From assembly GCA_006384855.1 (NCBI GenBank), contig VCJN01001422.1:1-64000 (forward strand): a stretch of DNA of 64,000 nt. The letters run 5' to 3'. The notes under the pieces are model-generated. The model did no database searches and was not told the DNA's origin. It was given only the letters and a program-made list of their open reading frames with translations. The stretch is from Tetraselmis striata. Taxonomy: Eukaryota; Chlorophyta; Chlorodendrophyceae; Chlorodendrales; Chlorodendraceae. This document shows positions 23,701 through 34,021 of this stretch, one piece after another; the first letter of the stretch is position 1; each line of letters begins with the position of its first letter. Both the position numbers and the translations under genes were made by a program.

Positions 23701-26700
23701 TCTTACTACGCATGGACTTTGGTCGAGCGCAATGTGCTGGCGCAGGCGCTGACAGGTTTCGCGTCTGGTCAGATTGACATCGATGACTTGGCCAACATTG
23801 ACAAGGATTTTAAGAACGCGCTTCCATACGTCAACACGTTGGCCGTCCCGCCGGCCTTGAATGGCTTCAACAACACCGGTGCCGTCGACTGGATCTCTTA
23901 CGGCCACCTCAGAGTCGAGATTGCTGATCCAGAGGTGAAGACATCTCACGGTGGCGACATCAACATGTTATACGCCGACAGAGTCAACCTCGTGGTCAAC
24001 AAGGATACGGGGCTGCCTTACATTTTCAGCTTCATATCCGATAAGTTCGTCGCTCCGCCGCCGGAATTTGAATTCCGTTCCCCAAAGCTGCAAGACTGCA
24101 ATATGGTGGCGCAAAGCTACAAGGTAAAAGCCTATCGCGACCTGTTGTACCTATCCGGATCAGATATGTGTAGTTACATATAAATCAATACACGATGCAA
24201 CTTACTGACATCCATTTCTTGCATTTGTTATTCAGAGAAATCCTTCCCTGTCCGCCGAGAATTTCTCGGTGTCCTTTCCAGTAGTCCCTAAACAAGGTTT
24301 TTTCTCCGATGAGTACGAGCCCCTCGCTCAGACCATGGCCAACTTCAAGGAGCTAGTCGCAGCAGACGAAGGCGGGGAGAACCCGAGGTTGGCGGATTCA
24401 AGTTCCTACAAGCCAGAGATCGACGTCATCGTCGAGTTTCTTGGCGCCCACGGCGCGCGTCAAGCCAACATCGACGGCAGCCACAGACGGGAGGCGAAGC
24501 GCATGGTGAAAGAAAACTACCCGGAAATCTACAACGCCAACAAAGGCATCCACCTCACGTCGACTAAGATGTACATCGGCCTCTCGCCGGAAGTCTGCCG
24601 CTACATGTCTATGAAGCTCAACGAGGCAGGTCACACCGTCGTGGGAGACACGTCGATGCACAAACTCCTGGTGAGTGACCCATTCTCCCAAATTACTATT
24701 TAGCTAACCGTGGCAGCAAATAGGCGTAAAGTGTGACAAAAGTCGTTAGCGGGTTAAAAATATGTGACAGAACGTGGGACGAAACGGTTTGTCATCAGCG
24801 GGACGAAACGGTCTGTCATCAGTGGGACGAAACGGTTTGTCATCAGCGGGACGAAACGGTCTGTCATCAGTGGGACGAAACGGTCTGTCATCAGTGGGAC
24901 GAAACGTTTTGTCATCAGTGGGACGAAACGGTCTGTCATCAGTGGGACGAAACGGTTTGTCATCAGTGGGACGAAACGGTTTGTCATCAGTGGGACGAAA
25001 CGGTTTGTCATCAGTGGGACGAAACGTTTTGTCATCAGTGGGACGAAACGGTCTGTCATCAGTGGGACGAACCGTTCTGTCATCAGCGGGACGAAATGTT
25101 CTGTCATCAGCGGGACGAAACGGTTTGTCATCGAGGTACAAGCGTTCGGAATTTTGAAATCGGTGCAATTGTTTCTGCAGAACCTTCGCAGATGTTTCGA
25201 GAGCTGGTATGCAGAACAGGATGCAAATCGCCCCGGCTTTAGGGCACTTCCGCAAATCAGGGTAGTGAAGGAGTTCAAGAAGTCTGAAGTTCTTCAAGTT
25301 GAACTTGAGAAGATCGGCATCAAAGATGAGAAGAGCGGCGAGTTCTCAAATTTGATTGACCTCTGCTCGCGCCCACAACGGTGAGCTGCGTACATGATGA
25401 AAATTTATCGTGTTGTTAATGCTGCTAGATTCTGACAAATGATTTGCGCAGTGTTTTTGAGCCCCTTGAGCAGATTTCTGAAGCCTACCGGCACGTGGAC
25501 CTCGGGGTTCGAGGATGGGACGAAGCCAGAACCAAACTCGGAGACCTATTGGTGTACTACGAGCAAGAACTCGATAGAGTCAAGCGCCTCAATTACGGCA
25601 GGCAACTCACCCAGAAGGAAGTGAGCAAGGTTTACGAAGCAATTCGGAAGCCTATCAATACAATCCTCGATAACAAGAAGTACGGCTTCGGGAAAGACAG
25701 AGCTCACTTCCGAGTCGCCCTCATGGAGGTAAGTTGTGACCGACCCCAGTGTCTTAATCATATGGAATACTATCATTGATTCCTTTCTCCGTACTGAAGT
25801 TTGTTTTTCGACCCAGGATGTCGGCTTTGGACCCCATGCGCCCTGGCTAGACGAGCCGTCTCTTGCCAAGCAGAGCGACAGCGCGGATCTCCCTGTGGGC
25901 CAGATGTACCTGGTGGTTGGACTGCTCATCCAAGGCGAGCACAGTGTGACCCCGAGCCTCTACGAGCTGGTGGATGACATAAAGCATGCCGGCAACAATG
26001 GCCCCATGGCTGTTACGCACACCAACGCGGAGTGGCTCGCGATGATTGAGACCTGGCGGTTTCGCGATCTCTTGCGTCGAGCAAGCATCAAGCTCATGAA
26101 TGCTATTGGCACGGCAAAGGGACACGGACAGGAACTCCAACTGCTGACGCCGGACGAACCGGCCAGGAACTGGGGGAAATATCTCTCGGACCACATCATC
26201 GAAATGGATGTGGATGACAAAGTGTCGGATGAGCAAGCGGCCGCTCGCCTTGACGCCATCACCAAGTTCCGAGCCAAGGTTGATGACCTCGGCCCAACAG
26301 GCTTCCCAAGAAAGTTCCAGGATTTGTTCAAAGGTGCTCATCGCTCCGGTCCTTTGATGGTCTTGCTGACCCCTCCTGCCAGATGGGGGGACATGAAATC
26401 CGCCGATTGTCTCACACCACTACCGGTTCGAGAGCATATCGCGGCCACCAACACCACCATCAGGAGTGAGGCGTATCGCATCAAGAATCAGATGCCGGAC
26501 TTGGTCATCTCCTTCTTCACAGAGTTTGCTCTTCTGGCATGTGCGCCGGAGCTTATCGCGGTTTCCGCTCCGAATGTTTCTAATGAGCTGTGGATATCGA
26601 TGAAGGTAACTAAGATCTTGTGCAACCACAAATGCTCTTCTGAATTTTCGTTGTGAGCTATTAACCCGAATCTGTTTTCTAATACACACAGGCCGAGAAA

Positions 26701-27973
26701 CTTCCGGTGATGCCCAAGGGCCATGAGGTCGACAAGGATGAGGAGGTGTGGTTGAACACGGAGCTTTGCAAGACTTGCATTGTGGAGGGGAACTTCAAGG
26801 CTCCCGCGACAAAACAATTCGTCGCGGACGCCATGTCGGCAGTTCGTGCCAAAAAGGCAACAGTCTTCATTGCCGACGCGCTTTTCGGAGCTGGTTCGCA
26901 CACATGGGACTCGAAGGATGCTGCGTGGGGTACGGACGACTTCAACGACGTGTTTGCTTTCGCCAGGCAAGACAACCCCCACAACCCCGGTGCGTACTAG
27001 ATGACTGTGCTTTCATTTATCTCATTCCCGATTTACCCCCGCGCAGGCAGTTGAATATCCTGACTGGATCTTCTGACGTCCACACTGCTCTCGATGGGTG
27101 CCATTTCTTCATTCACCTCTCGGACCAGCAACTTGGATCCGCAATCACAGCCGTTCAAAAACAAGCTGAGGACCTCATCTATCACGTCCTGACTTGGGCC
27201 AAGGATTGCGGGATGAAGATGGGCAGCTCTCTGCGTCACGACGCTGAGTACTACCTCTACGTCAGGAAGCCCCCGCCAAGCATCATAGCTGACAACATCC
27301 GTTTCAATGATCCCCGAAGGTGAGATTTGATCCGTGGAAAATAGCCGGCTTGTATATTCTACTCGCTAAGCCGGTTGTGCCTTTCCAGGTTCTCTACATC
27401 CATCATGTTGGGTCACTTCAAAGACAGTTCGAAATTGAAGGACGAGAACAGACAGACGGTGAACAAGTACCAAAAGCCTATCGCTCTCTTCGCCAAGCAC
27501 CTTAAGATGGCGGCAACAGACGGGACAACAATCGTCGACGTCACAGCCGGAACCGGGACAACCGCGGTGCGTGAGGGGTGCAACCCGGGTGAGTGTCTTA
27601 ATGGGGTCAGCATAAAAAAATTAACGCCTTGTGCGGTTTGCCACGCCTTTTCCAGGTCGCTGCGGCCTTTTCCGTGTGGTGGGACCATATGGATCATAGC
27701 TACTCGTTCACACACAGGAACTTGAAGATGATCCTCATTGACAACCAGAAGACGCAAATCGCTGGGATGAAGTCCAGGATGACCTCATGGTTCAAAGAGA
27801 AGCCATGGGACGAGACTCAAAGACTGCGTCCAAGTGACTTCGAGAAGTGGCCGGGTCTACCCCTTCCAATGACCGAGTTAGAGGAGCGGGAAGAGCGTGC
27901 AGCGGCGGAGAAGAGGAGGCAAGAGGCGGCAGAGCGCCGAGGGGATTATGTGATCGAAGATGATGATATGTAG
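20767..27973 (+). CDS. 1,490-aa protein with beta-class amino-methyltransferase-like C-terminus, catalytic motif degenerate
   Basis: Fifteen exons join in frame: 20767-20827, 21852-22025, 22298-22390, 22476-22568, 22654-22710, 22818-23500, 23584-24123, 24236-24670, 25181-25380, 25452-25728, 25817-26605, 26692-26993, 27047-27319, 27389-27566, 27656-27973. The N-terminus is Lys-rich and disordered; exon 6 encodes a Pro-Glu repeat; the central ~700 aa are unrecognised. The last four exons follow the IV-X-I order of beta-class N6A/N4C methyltransferases: FIADALFG then WDSKDAAWGTDDF (about residue 1194, where DPPY is expected), YQKPIALF (about 1356, motif X), and DVTAGTGTTAVAAA (about 1380, motif I), then MILIDNQKTQ. 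Motif IV has lost both prolines and the Tyr, so catalysis is doubtful while SAM or DNA binding may remain. Motif I is intact only if intron 14 uses the donor GTGCGT at 27567. Confidence 0.78.
20841..21082 (+). repeat. Tandem 121-bp duplication in intron 1 of gene B
   Basis: Two nearly identical units, 20841-20961 and 20962-21082, each with GCCTGCCTGCTCGACGCGTG and CGAGTTCGGTTAGGGTT. They differ at a handful of positions. No function is apparent. Confidence 0.85.
21314..21833. repeat. 24-bp minisatellite, array 2 (intron 1 of gene B)
   Basis: About 22 very homogeneous units of the same repeat as in gene A, in the same genomic orientation and hence sense to gene B. The intron ends just after it at the acceptor TTTTTAG (21851). 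Confidence 0.93.
22298..22568 (+). repeat. Tandem exon duplication (exons 3 and 4 of gene B)
   Basis: Exons 22298-22390 and 22476-22568 are 93 bp each, begin GTTCGAAAGGA and differ at few positions. Flanking intron sequence is duplicated too, for an offset of 178 bp. Both are phase 1-1, so the duplication adds a second ~31-residue Lys/Glu/Ser-rich segment without disturbing the frame. Confidence 0.88.
24776..25133. repeat. 24-bp minisatellite, array 3 (intron 8 of gene B)
   Basis: About 15 units of the same repeat in the same genomic orientation, within the intron from donor 24671 to acceptor 25180. More AAACGTTTTG and AACCGTTCTG variants occur than in array 2. Confidence 0.92.
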
Positions 27974-28013
27974 TACAATTCCGCAAAATTAGCCGCTCAT
28001 ATGTTTTGTCCCG

Positions 28014-28178
28014 GCTTTGACAGAGTTTCAGCCCCGGACGGCACAAACTGCTTGTAGCCATCACGGCCCCCGCACTTCTTTTTGTCCCAGTTTGGACAGA
28101 GTTTCAGCCCCCGATGGCGCAAACTTCTTGTAACCATCCCGTTTCCTTCACTCTTTTGATTTGTCCCTGCTTGGACGG
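28014..28178. promoter_or_regulatory. Three subterminal TTTGTCCC...GGAC motifs, right side
   Basis: Copies at about 28014-28033, 28078-28099 and 28160-28178 share TTTGTCCC then a (T)GGAC half. The first two are followed by AGAGTTTCAGCCCC and CGGCACAAACT/TGGCGCAAACT-like words, so this 3' flank is a loose 65-75-bp tandem repeat. They mirror motifs at the left end. Confidence 0.5.
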
Positions 28179-28289
28179 AATTGGTTTCCCCGACTTGGCA
28201 CAAAATGAACCAACCGGCATTCATATTAGCTTTCAATCCCACAGCTGCCCCCAAACCCTAATTTAGACCTAACCACAATGCACCGCGTG

Positions 28290-28320
28290 CCTCGGGGCAA
28301 AATAGGTTACATTACTGTTG
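28290..28320 (-). repeat. Right terminal inverted repeat
   Basis: Its complement reads CAACAGTAATGTAACCTATT and continues TTGCCCCGAGG, matching 16060-16090 at 27 of 31 positions. Sequence beyond it (AAGCAACTTAAG) does not match the left flank, so no target duplication is evident. Confidence 0.6.
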
Positions 28321-29219
28321 AAGCAACTTAAGTCCCGTCCTAGTGGCAATTTATACCGTACTGGTGATGCCCCATCCCTGTGTCTGTACCTAATTGATTA
28401 TAACTCCCTGTGTAACTTGGCTCGCTTATGTCCGTGTACGGGCCCCGCCAGACCGGCCACTGTTCTTTCATCTGTTGGATCTTTCGGTCCCAGCCGACCC
28501 CCACTGTGAGATTCAGATGTGACATACAGGTGACGAAGCACTACTACTAGCGACTATTATTTATCCGTGAAGGCTGCTGCTGGTGGCGGCACGTCCATCC
28601 AGTTACGTGCGAGTACATCCGGCGTTATTGCCGGCGGGCGATAAATCCTTTTTGTCATCATTCTGGTAGTCGTACCAGCCCGGTGAAGCGTACATGGCAC
28701 TGACGTACAAGGTACAAGGTTGTCCGTGTAGTACCGGGTAGTACGCGATATATTTATTACGCCGGTACCGGGTATCTAGTACCCGGTACCTGGTACCCGG
28801 GCACGATGGAGAGTGGTCCTGTGGATAACTACGACTATTAGTACATGGGAGCGCAAATCTCAGCCGTACTTTTTGGCCAAAGTGGGGAATTTTGTGTACA
28901 TTATAGCTAGTACTTCTGAACGGGCCTGCCAGCCGTCCGATCAAAGGTCATCAGATGGGCGGTTTGGCTGCCATGTTTTGCCAAAGAGTGCTCACGTTAC
29001 ATAAATATTCGCGAGGGGGAGGGCGGGGGCAGGCAGCGGTTTGCCGAAGAATGATTGAATTACAATATTCGCGACAGCTGCCATCGGGGAATGTGGCCCG
29101 GCGGGGGGGGGTGGGGGGGGCGGGCGGGCGTGGTCCCCCCGCCGCCCCCGCGCCCCCCCCCCCCCCCCCCCCGCCGCTCCCGCCGGGGGAGTGAGGGGAG
29201 GGGGGTAAGGGGGCGGGGG
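28321..29219. other. Unassigned spacer with palindromic GGTACC-rich stretch
   Basis: No gene is supported. At about 28760-28802 several overlapping GGTACC/GGGTACC words form a self-complementary stretch. A 47-bp mosaic at 28477-28523 matches two separate places near 37 kb. G and C runs at 29103-29172 precede the next ORF. Confidence 0.5.
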
Positions 29220-29810
29220 CTACTGCTTGTTCTTGTTCTTGCGTGCCCGGGGGACCCTCCGCTTCGACGATCTCGCTGCCTCCGCCTCCGCCTCCGCCTC
29301 CGCCTCCGCCTCCGCCTCCGCCTCCGCCTCCGACTCCGCGACCGTCAGTTTCTTACCTCGGCGTTTCTTCACTGGCCTCTTCCGCTTCTTGTCATCCCTC
29401 AGTGTCTTCACCACCCCGGGAGGCTGTGCCGTCGACGACGCCGCCATGAGCTTCCTTACCTTCGCGTCGGGACGCCCCCTGTGCCCAGACACCCACAACA
29501 AGCCACAATCGTTTCGCCTTTAAGCGGCTGAGGATGCGGCCTCCTCGGCCACCACGAGTTGCGCCGCTGGCACTGTGGAAGCCTTGGCGTTGAGGTGGGC
29601 CTTACGGCGCTCCCGGACGAACCTGCGCGCGGCACAAGTTAGCCACGAGTGGGTGCGTGCTAATGTGGAGGATGGAGTGTTTTGTTGCGCGCCCACCTTG
29701 TCACGCGTTTCCTCATGTCTTTCTCGTCCTCCTCGATGCCGGCGGCGCGGACACGCGAGACAACAAGGCTCGCCGCCCACTTTTGCCCGGGGGGGCGAGG
29801 TCGGCCATGG
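29220..29810 (-). CDS. Candidate small basic/acidic protein with Glu-Ala repeat
   Basis: The minus ORF 29501-29220 encodes KKRKRPVKKRRGKKLTV, then an uninterrupted Glu-Ala run from a GAGGCG hexamer (29275-29335), then a basic tail ending KNKNKQ. Upstream blocks (FVRERRKAHLNAK in 29867-29520; MADLAPPGKSGRR from about 29808) read plausibly in other frames, so a spliced gene is possible but I cannot fix the junctions. The lysine-rich ends suggest nuclear localisation. The hexamer array alone would keep a frame open, so the call is weak. Confidence 0.35.
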
Positions 29811-30231
29811 CGCTGTGAGCGGTGAAGGGGGGGGGGGGGGGGGCGGCCGAGGTGGAGAAACTAACACCCAGTCGACGACCGCCTTCCGCAGCAGTCAACG
29901 ACACATCGGAGGCGAGGAGCAGCGCGCCACTACTATTTATATGCACGTATTGTCAAGAGCTAGTCGGTGCGGCATTGTGTCGGTGTAATTTCGCAATGTT
30001 TATTGTTGAAGTAGCACGGCGTAATGGATACGGCGAGTGAATCCGGGATAATGTGTGCGACGAATGTGCGCGCGCATCGTTGTGCGGCGGTGTGCGGCGG
30101 TGTGCGGCGGTGTGCACCGATGTTAATATAGTGTGAATATTATATCGGCCGTAGACGATCAGGTCTGGCAGCACCGCCCGTGCTTGTAAATAAGCGACAA
30201 TGGATCTAGTCTCCCGCTAGTCTGTGCACCG

Positions 30232-31750
30232 CCAGTGCACTCCGCAAGCCTCGCCTCCATCCGCGTCGGAACCGGTAGTAAGTGTTGTTGTGTGCGCACA
30301 TCGTGACAACATTACACCGTGGCAATTGCAATTATTAGCGGTGGATAATGTGAAGGCGTTTTCGAAATCGACAGAGAATGAGGCGGTGCTGGCGGAGTGC
30401 ATTGGCGGTGCATAGAATAGCGTGTTGCTGGGGTTTTGGCTGCATCGGACGCCGTATTCCCACCCATCCGGCACGGAATGTCCGGTTTTCACACATTTGT
30501 GTGTTAATAAAGTGTGAATATTACGCGTCTTTTACGCCGGGTGGATGGGCATCCGGCGTCCGATGCACCCCAATTATTTGCAGCACGCTACTCTACGCAC
30601 CCCCAACGCACTCCGCAAGCCTCGCCTCCATCCGCGTCGGAACCGGTAGTAAGTGTTGTTGTGTGCGCACATCGTGACAACATTACACGGTGGCTATTGC
30701 AATTTAGCGGTGGATAATGTGAAGGCGTTTTCGAAATCGACAGAGAATGAGGCGGTGCTGGCGGAGTGCATTGGCGGTGCATAGAATAGCGTGTTGCTGG
30801 GGTTTTGGCTGCATCGGACGCCGTATTCCCACCCATCCGGCACGGAATGTCCGGTTTTCACACATTTGTGTGTTAATAAAGTGTGAATATTACGCGTCTT
30901 TTACGCCGGGTGGATGGGCATCCGGCGTCCGATGCACCCCAATTATTTGCAGCACGCTACTCTACGCACCCCCAACGCACTCCGCAAGCCTCGCCTCCAT
31001 CCGCGTCGGAACCGGTAGTAAGTGTTGTTGTGTGCGCACATCGTGACAACATTACACGGTGGCAATTGCAATTAGCGGTGGATAATGTGAAGGCGTTTTC
31101 GAAATCGACAGAGAATGAGGCGGTGCTGGCGGAGTGCATTGGCGGTGCATAGAATAGCGTGGTGCTGGGGTTTTGGCTGCATCGGACACCGTATTCCCAC
31201 CCATCCGGCACGGAATGTCCGGTTTTCACACATTTGTGTGTTAATAAAGTGTGAATATTACGCGTCTTTTACGCCGGGTGGATGGGCATCCGGCGTCCGA
31301 TGCACCCCAATTATTTGCAGCACGCTACTCTACGCACCCCCAACGCACTCCGCAAGCCTCGCCTCCATCCGCGTCGGAACCGGTAGTAAGTGTTGTTGTG
31401 TGCGCACATCGTGACAACATTACACGGTGGCAATTGCAATTAGCGGTGGATAATGTGAAGGCGTTTTCGAAATCGACAGAGAATGAGGCGGTGCTGGCGG
31501 AGTGCATTGGCGGTGCATAGAATAGCGTGTTGCTGGGGTTTTGGCTGCATCGGACGCCGTATTCCCACCCATCCGGCACGGAATGTCCGGTTTTCACACA
31601 TTTGCGTGTGAATATATATAGTGTGAATATTACGTACGCGTCTTTTACGCTGGGTGGATGGGCATCCGGCGTCCGATGCACCCCGAATCTCACCAACACG
31701 CTACTCTACGCACCCCCAACGCACTCCGCCAGCCCCGCCTCTTTCCGCGC
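30232..31750. repeat. ~368-bp tandem array, about four copies
   Basis: Units begin near CGCACTCCGCAAGCCTCGCC at about 30237, 30607, 30976 and 31344, with a partial fifth at about 31719. Period is 368-371 bp. Each unit holds an internal imperfect inverted repeat of roughly 100 bp: TGCATCGGACGCCG with CCCACCCATCCGG on one side and GGATGGGCATCCGGCGTCCG on the other. The unit can therefore fold into a long hairpin and may be a tandemly amplified MITE. ORFs within repeat every unit and are not genes. Confidence 0.88.
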
Positions 31751-31837
31751 AGGTCCTACGTTCCATTGTATGTATATACATACGTACATGTACTGCTCCG
31801 AAACCAGCCCAAACTTAATGAGTGCACAAGTGTAAAT

Positions 31838-31986
31838 GGGGGGGGGGGGGGGGGGGGGGGGGGTGTGGCGGCGGGGCATCCACTCACACATACCCCGGCG
31901 ATGCATGACAGATATTACATGCCGTGGCGGGTCGGCGGGCCGACCCGGCGGGCCGACCCGGCGGGGGGGGGGGGGGGGGGGGGGGG
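31838..31986. repeat. Two long G tracts with GGCGGGCCGACCC repeats between
   Basis: G26 at 31838-31863 and G24 at 31963-31986 flank about 100 bp that includes a repeated CGGCGGGCCGACC. They are potential quadruplex formers and likely hard to sequence accurately. Confidence 0.8.
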
Positions 31987-32726
31987 CGTCTATTCAACTA
32001 CACGTGCGACAGTGTCGTTTCGTGGAGCAGTATATGTGCCCGGCCTCATTTATACCGCCCCCTACCTGCGCTGCATGGTCCACCCCTACGAATTACTTAG
32101 CACAAACCGCCATTACTTAATAGGAACCTAGCACAGCCAGGCTTATATGCCCGCTTTGCCGATCAACTTCTACGCACTTTCCGTCCCTTAACCGCCGGAC
32201 ATGGGGGTTAAGCCGCCAGCCTCGGCAGTTGCTTAGCCAGACTTGGCATCCCGTACCGTGTCCATGGCTTCGCAGCTCTGCCGCCGGCACACGCCGAGTC
32301 CGGCGCTTGCTGCCGCGGGGTTGCGCACGCATGCACGCACGGTAATACGCCGCCGACGCCGCCACGCTTATTTCCACCACCTTCGCCAGCCGCAGCTTCG
32401 CACGCCTTTCCGCCGACATACGAAACGCACGAATCCCCCCCCCCCCCCCCCCCGTCCCCGCGTCATGTATATTATATTCGAGGCGACTATGCGGGGCGCA
32501 GCACACGCCGCGGCTTGGGTCGGCGGAGCGGCAGGCGGCGGGAGCCCTAATGGCCGGGCAGTATTCACACCCACACAGGCACCGCCGCTCACCTCCGACG
32601 CGGATGAACCGCCTCCCAAAGGAAACATGCCGGTTGGTGGTAATCCCAGCAGGCGTGGGGTGCCGGCGCCGGTACTGGTGCGACGGAGCTGTCGCGTCAG
32701 GAACCGCACCGCATGTGGAGCAACAC

Positions 32727-33356
32727 ATGGCGGTGCCGGCCCCACCTATGTCTAGGGCCACCTCCTCACAACACCCCGCCACGACGGCGTCGGCCACCGC
32801 CGACGGCGCCGTTGCGGGGGGGGACGCCCTGCCAGGCGACGATGATGCGCCTGGTGCGCCGCGTCAGGAGGCGGAGGAGGCCGTGGTCGAGGCGACTGAT
32901 CGGGCTGAGGGGGTTGTCGAGGCGAGCGAGGCTGCGCTCGCGCCACCCGCCCCGCAGCCACCTGCGGGACATGCCGACTTGCTCGTCGCCATGTTGACCG
33001 GAGCACTACGAGCAGTGGCGGGAGGCGGCCACATGCACTATCATGTGCGTGTCCTGGCCGGACGCCCGTCATGCGTGGACTGCGGCCAACGGACGGACTG
33101 GGAGTGTTGCTGCGACGGCACCCCGGCTTTGTGCGGCCCCAAGTACCCATGCATGGCGACCCATCAGCGGGCAGTCCTCTGCCCGACCACGGCCACGGTG
33201 AGGGCGGAGTTCCGCCATGTCAGGGACGCGTTCCACGACGCGACTCGCGCCGCCGTGTGTGAGGCTTCCGAGAAGGCACGCGCGGCTGGTAGGGTGCGCA
33301 GGGTGAGGCGGCGGACGGCCCAGGAACTGAAGGAGAGCGAGACATGCCGTCAGTGA
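32727..33356 (+). CDS. Protein with PiggyBac-like C-terminal zinc finger
   Basis: An intact 209-aa frame starts MAVPAPPMSR. The first half is Ala/Glu/Asp-rich and probably disordered. At about residues 112-155 it carries CVDCG, CCCDG, ALCGPKYPC and a His, in the order C-x2-C...C-x-C...C...C...H, resembling the cysteine-rich domain that ends PiggyBac transposases. A basic tail, RRVRRRTAQELKESETC, follows. No DDE core lies upstream, so this is either a C-terminal fragment, a separate exon, or an unrelated zinc-binding protein. The frame is open further upstream to 32550 but that sequence does not look coding. Confidence 0.45.
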   Translation: MAVPAPPMSRATSSQHPATTASATADGAVAGGDALPGDDDAPGAPRQEAEEAVVEATDRAEGVVEASEAALAPPAPQPPAGHADLLVAMLTGALRAVAGGGHMHYHVRVLAGRPSCVDCGQRTDWECCCDGTPALCGPKYPCMATHQRAVLCPTTATVRAEFRHVRDAFHDATRAAVCEASEKARAAGRVRRVRRRTAQELKESETCRQ

Positions 33357-33399
33357 GGTCGGGCGCAATGTCATTGGGTGGGGCACACGGACGTGTAAC

Positions 33400-33720
33400 A
33401 CTTGCACTTTGCGCGTACTGCTGGGTTACATCCAAGCGGTGTCACACTATGCAACCGGAAAGGCTGCGTTGCTACTGCAAACGATGCTACGCCTCACTCG
33501 GTAGCAACCGCTGCCCCGCCTATCCCACAGCCGCTGCCCCCCCCCCCCCCCCCCCCCCGCGCGCGGGATCCCCGCCATCAGCAGCTTGCACTTGCACTTT
33601 GCGCGTACTGCTGGGTTACATCCAGGCGGCGTCACACCGGAAAGGCTGCGTTGCTACTGCAAACGATGCTACGCCTCACTCGGTAGCAACCGCTGCCCCG
33701 CCCATCCCACTCGGGATGCT
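33400..33720 (+). repeat. Diverged 125-bp direct duplication around a C22 tract
   Basis: Segments at about 33402-33535 and 33594-33716 share CACTTGCACTTTGCGCGTAC, GGAAAGGCTGCGTTGCTACT and CGCCTCACTCGGTAGCAACC. C22 at 33537-33558 lies between. The second copy ends GCCCCGCCCATCCCACTCG, which is also the interruption word in the minisatellite 600 bp away. Confidence 0.85.
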
Positions 33721-34021
33721 GAGAGCAGCTAAAGGGCACCGGGGGCGGGGCAAGAGGGAGCAGGGCCAATGATTGTGGAAGAGCGGGGACCCGCTTGCAT
33801 GCCATCGTATTATATCTTGCACAATATCTGTTGCTGCACTCATATCTCACATCACTAGCTTAGCTATAGTGATTCCCCCCCCCCCCCCCCCCCCGCACCG
33901 CGTACGCACAAGCCTGGGTATACGCATCAACTGCCCGCCGGGATGAGAAACTGGTATTGGTAGTGTGTCTGTGGGGTGGAGGGGGGGCAAAAGAGCTGCC
34001 AATTGCTGCCAAGCTGGTGCG

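Larger units (their letters stand above)
16060..28320. mobile_element. Two-gene TIR-bounded element (DUF7869 + methyltransferase-like)
   Basis: Imperfect inverted repeats of 31 bp bound the unit: 16060-16090 and the complement of 28290-28320, both CAACAGTAAT-n-TAACC-n-ATTTTGC-n-CCG-n-GG, identical at 27 of 31 positions by hand. Inside are two divergent spliced genes, 16330-20221 minus and 20767-27973 plus, separated by 545 bp. Both host the same 24-bp minisatellite in introns, and GTCC/GGAC palindromes occur near both ends and in one intron. This coherence supports a single DNA transposon or transposon-derived cassette. I could not find a target-site duplication, so insertion boundaries are provisional. 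The left end abuts a LINE relic. Confidence 0.6.

Noticed and set aside
18730..25133. CRISPR array
   Set aside because: Regular repeats occur but there are no unique spacers, and the sequence is eukaryotic with introns.
26940..27060. Frameshift between exons 12 and 13 of gene B
   Set aside because: The obvious donor GTGCGT at 26990 breaks the frame, but the donor GTACTA at 26994 restores it, so no frameshift is needed.
16060..28320. Element interpreted as KDZ, CACTA or DIRS
   Set aside because: Ends do not begin CACTA, no tyrosine recombinase or RT is present, and the DUF7869 block does not resemble the KDZ transposase core as far as I can recall.
29220..29501. Glu-Ala repeat protein as a certain gene
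   Set aside because: The GAGGCG hexamer keeps a frame open by itself; kept only as a weak candidate.
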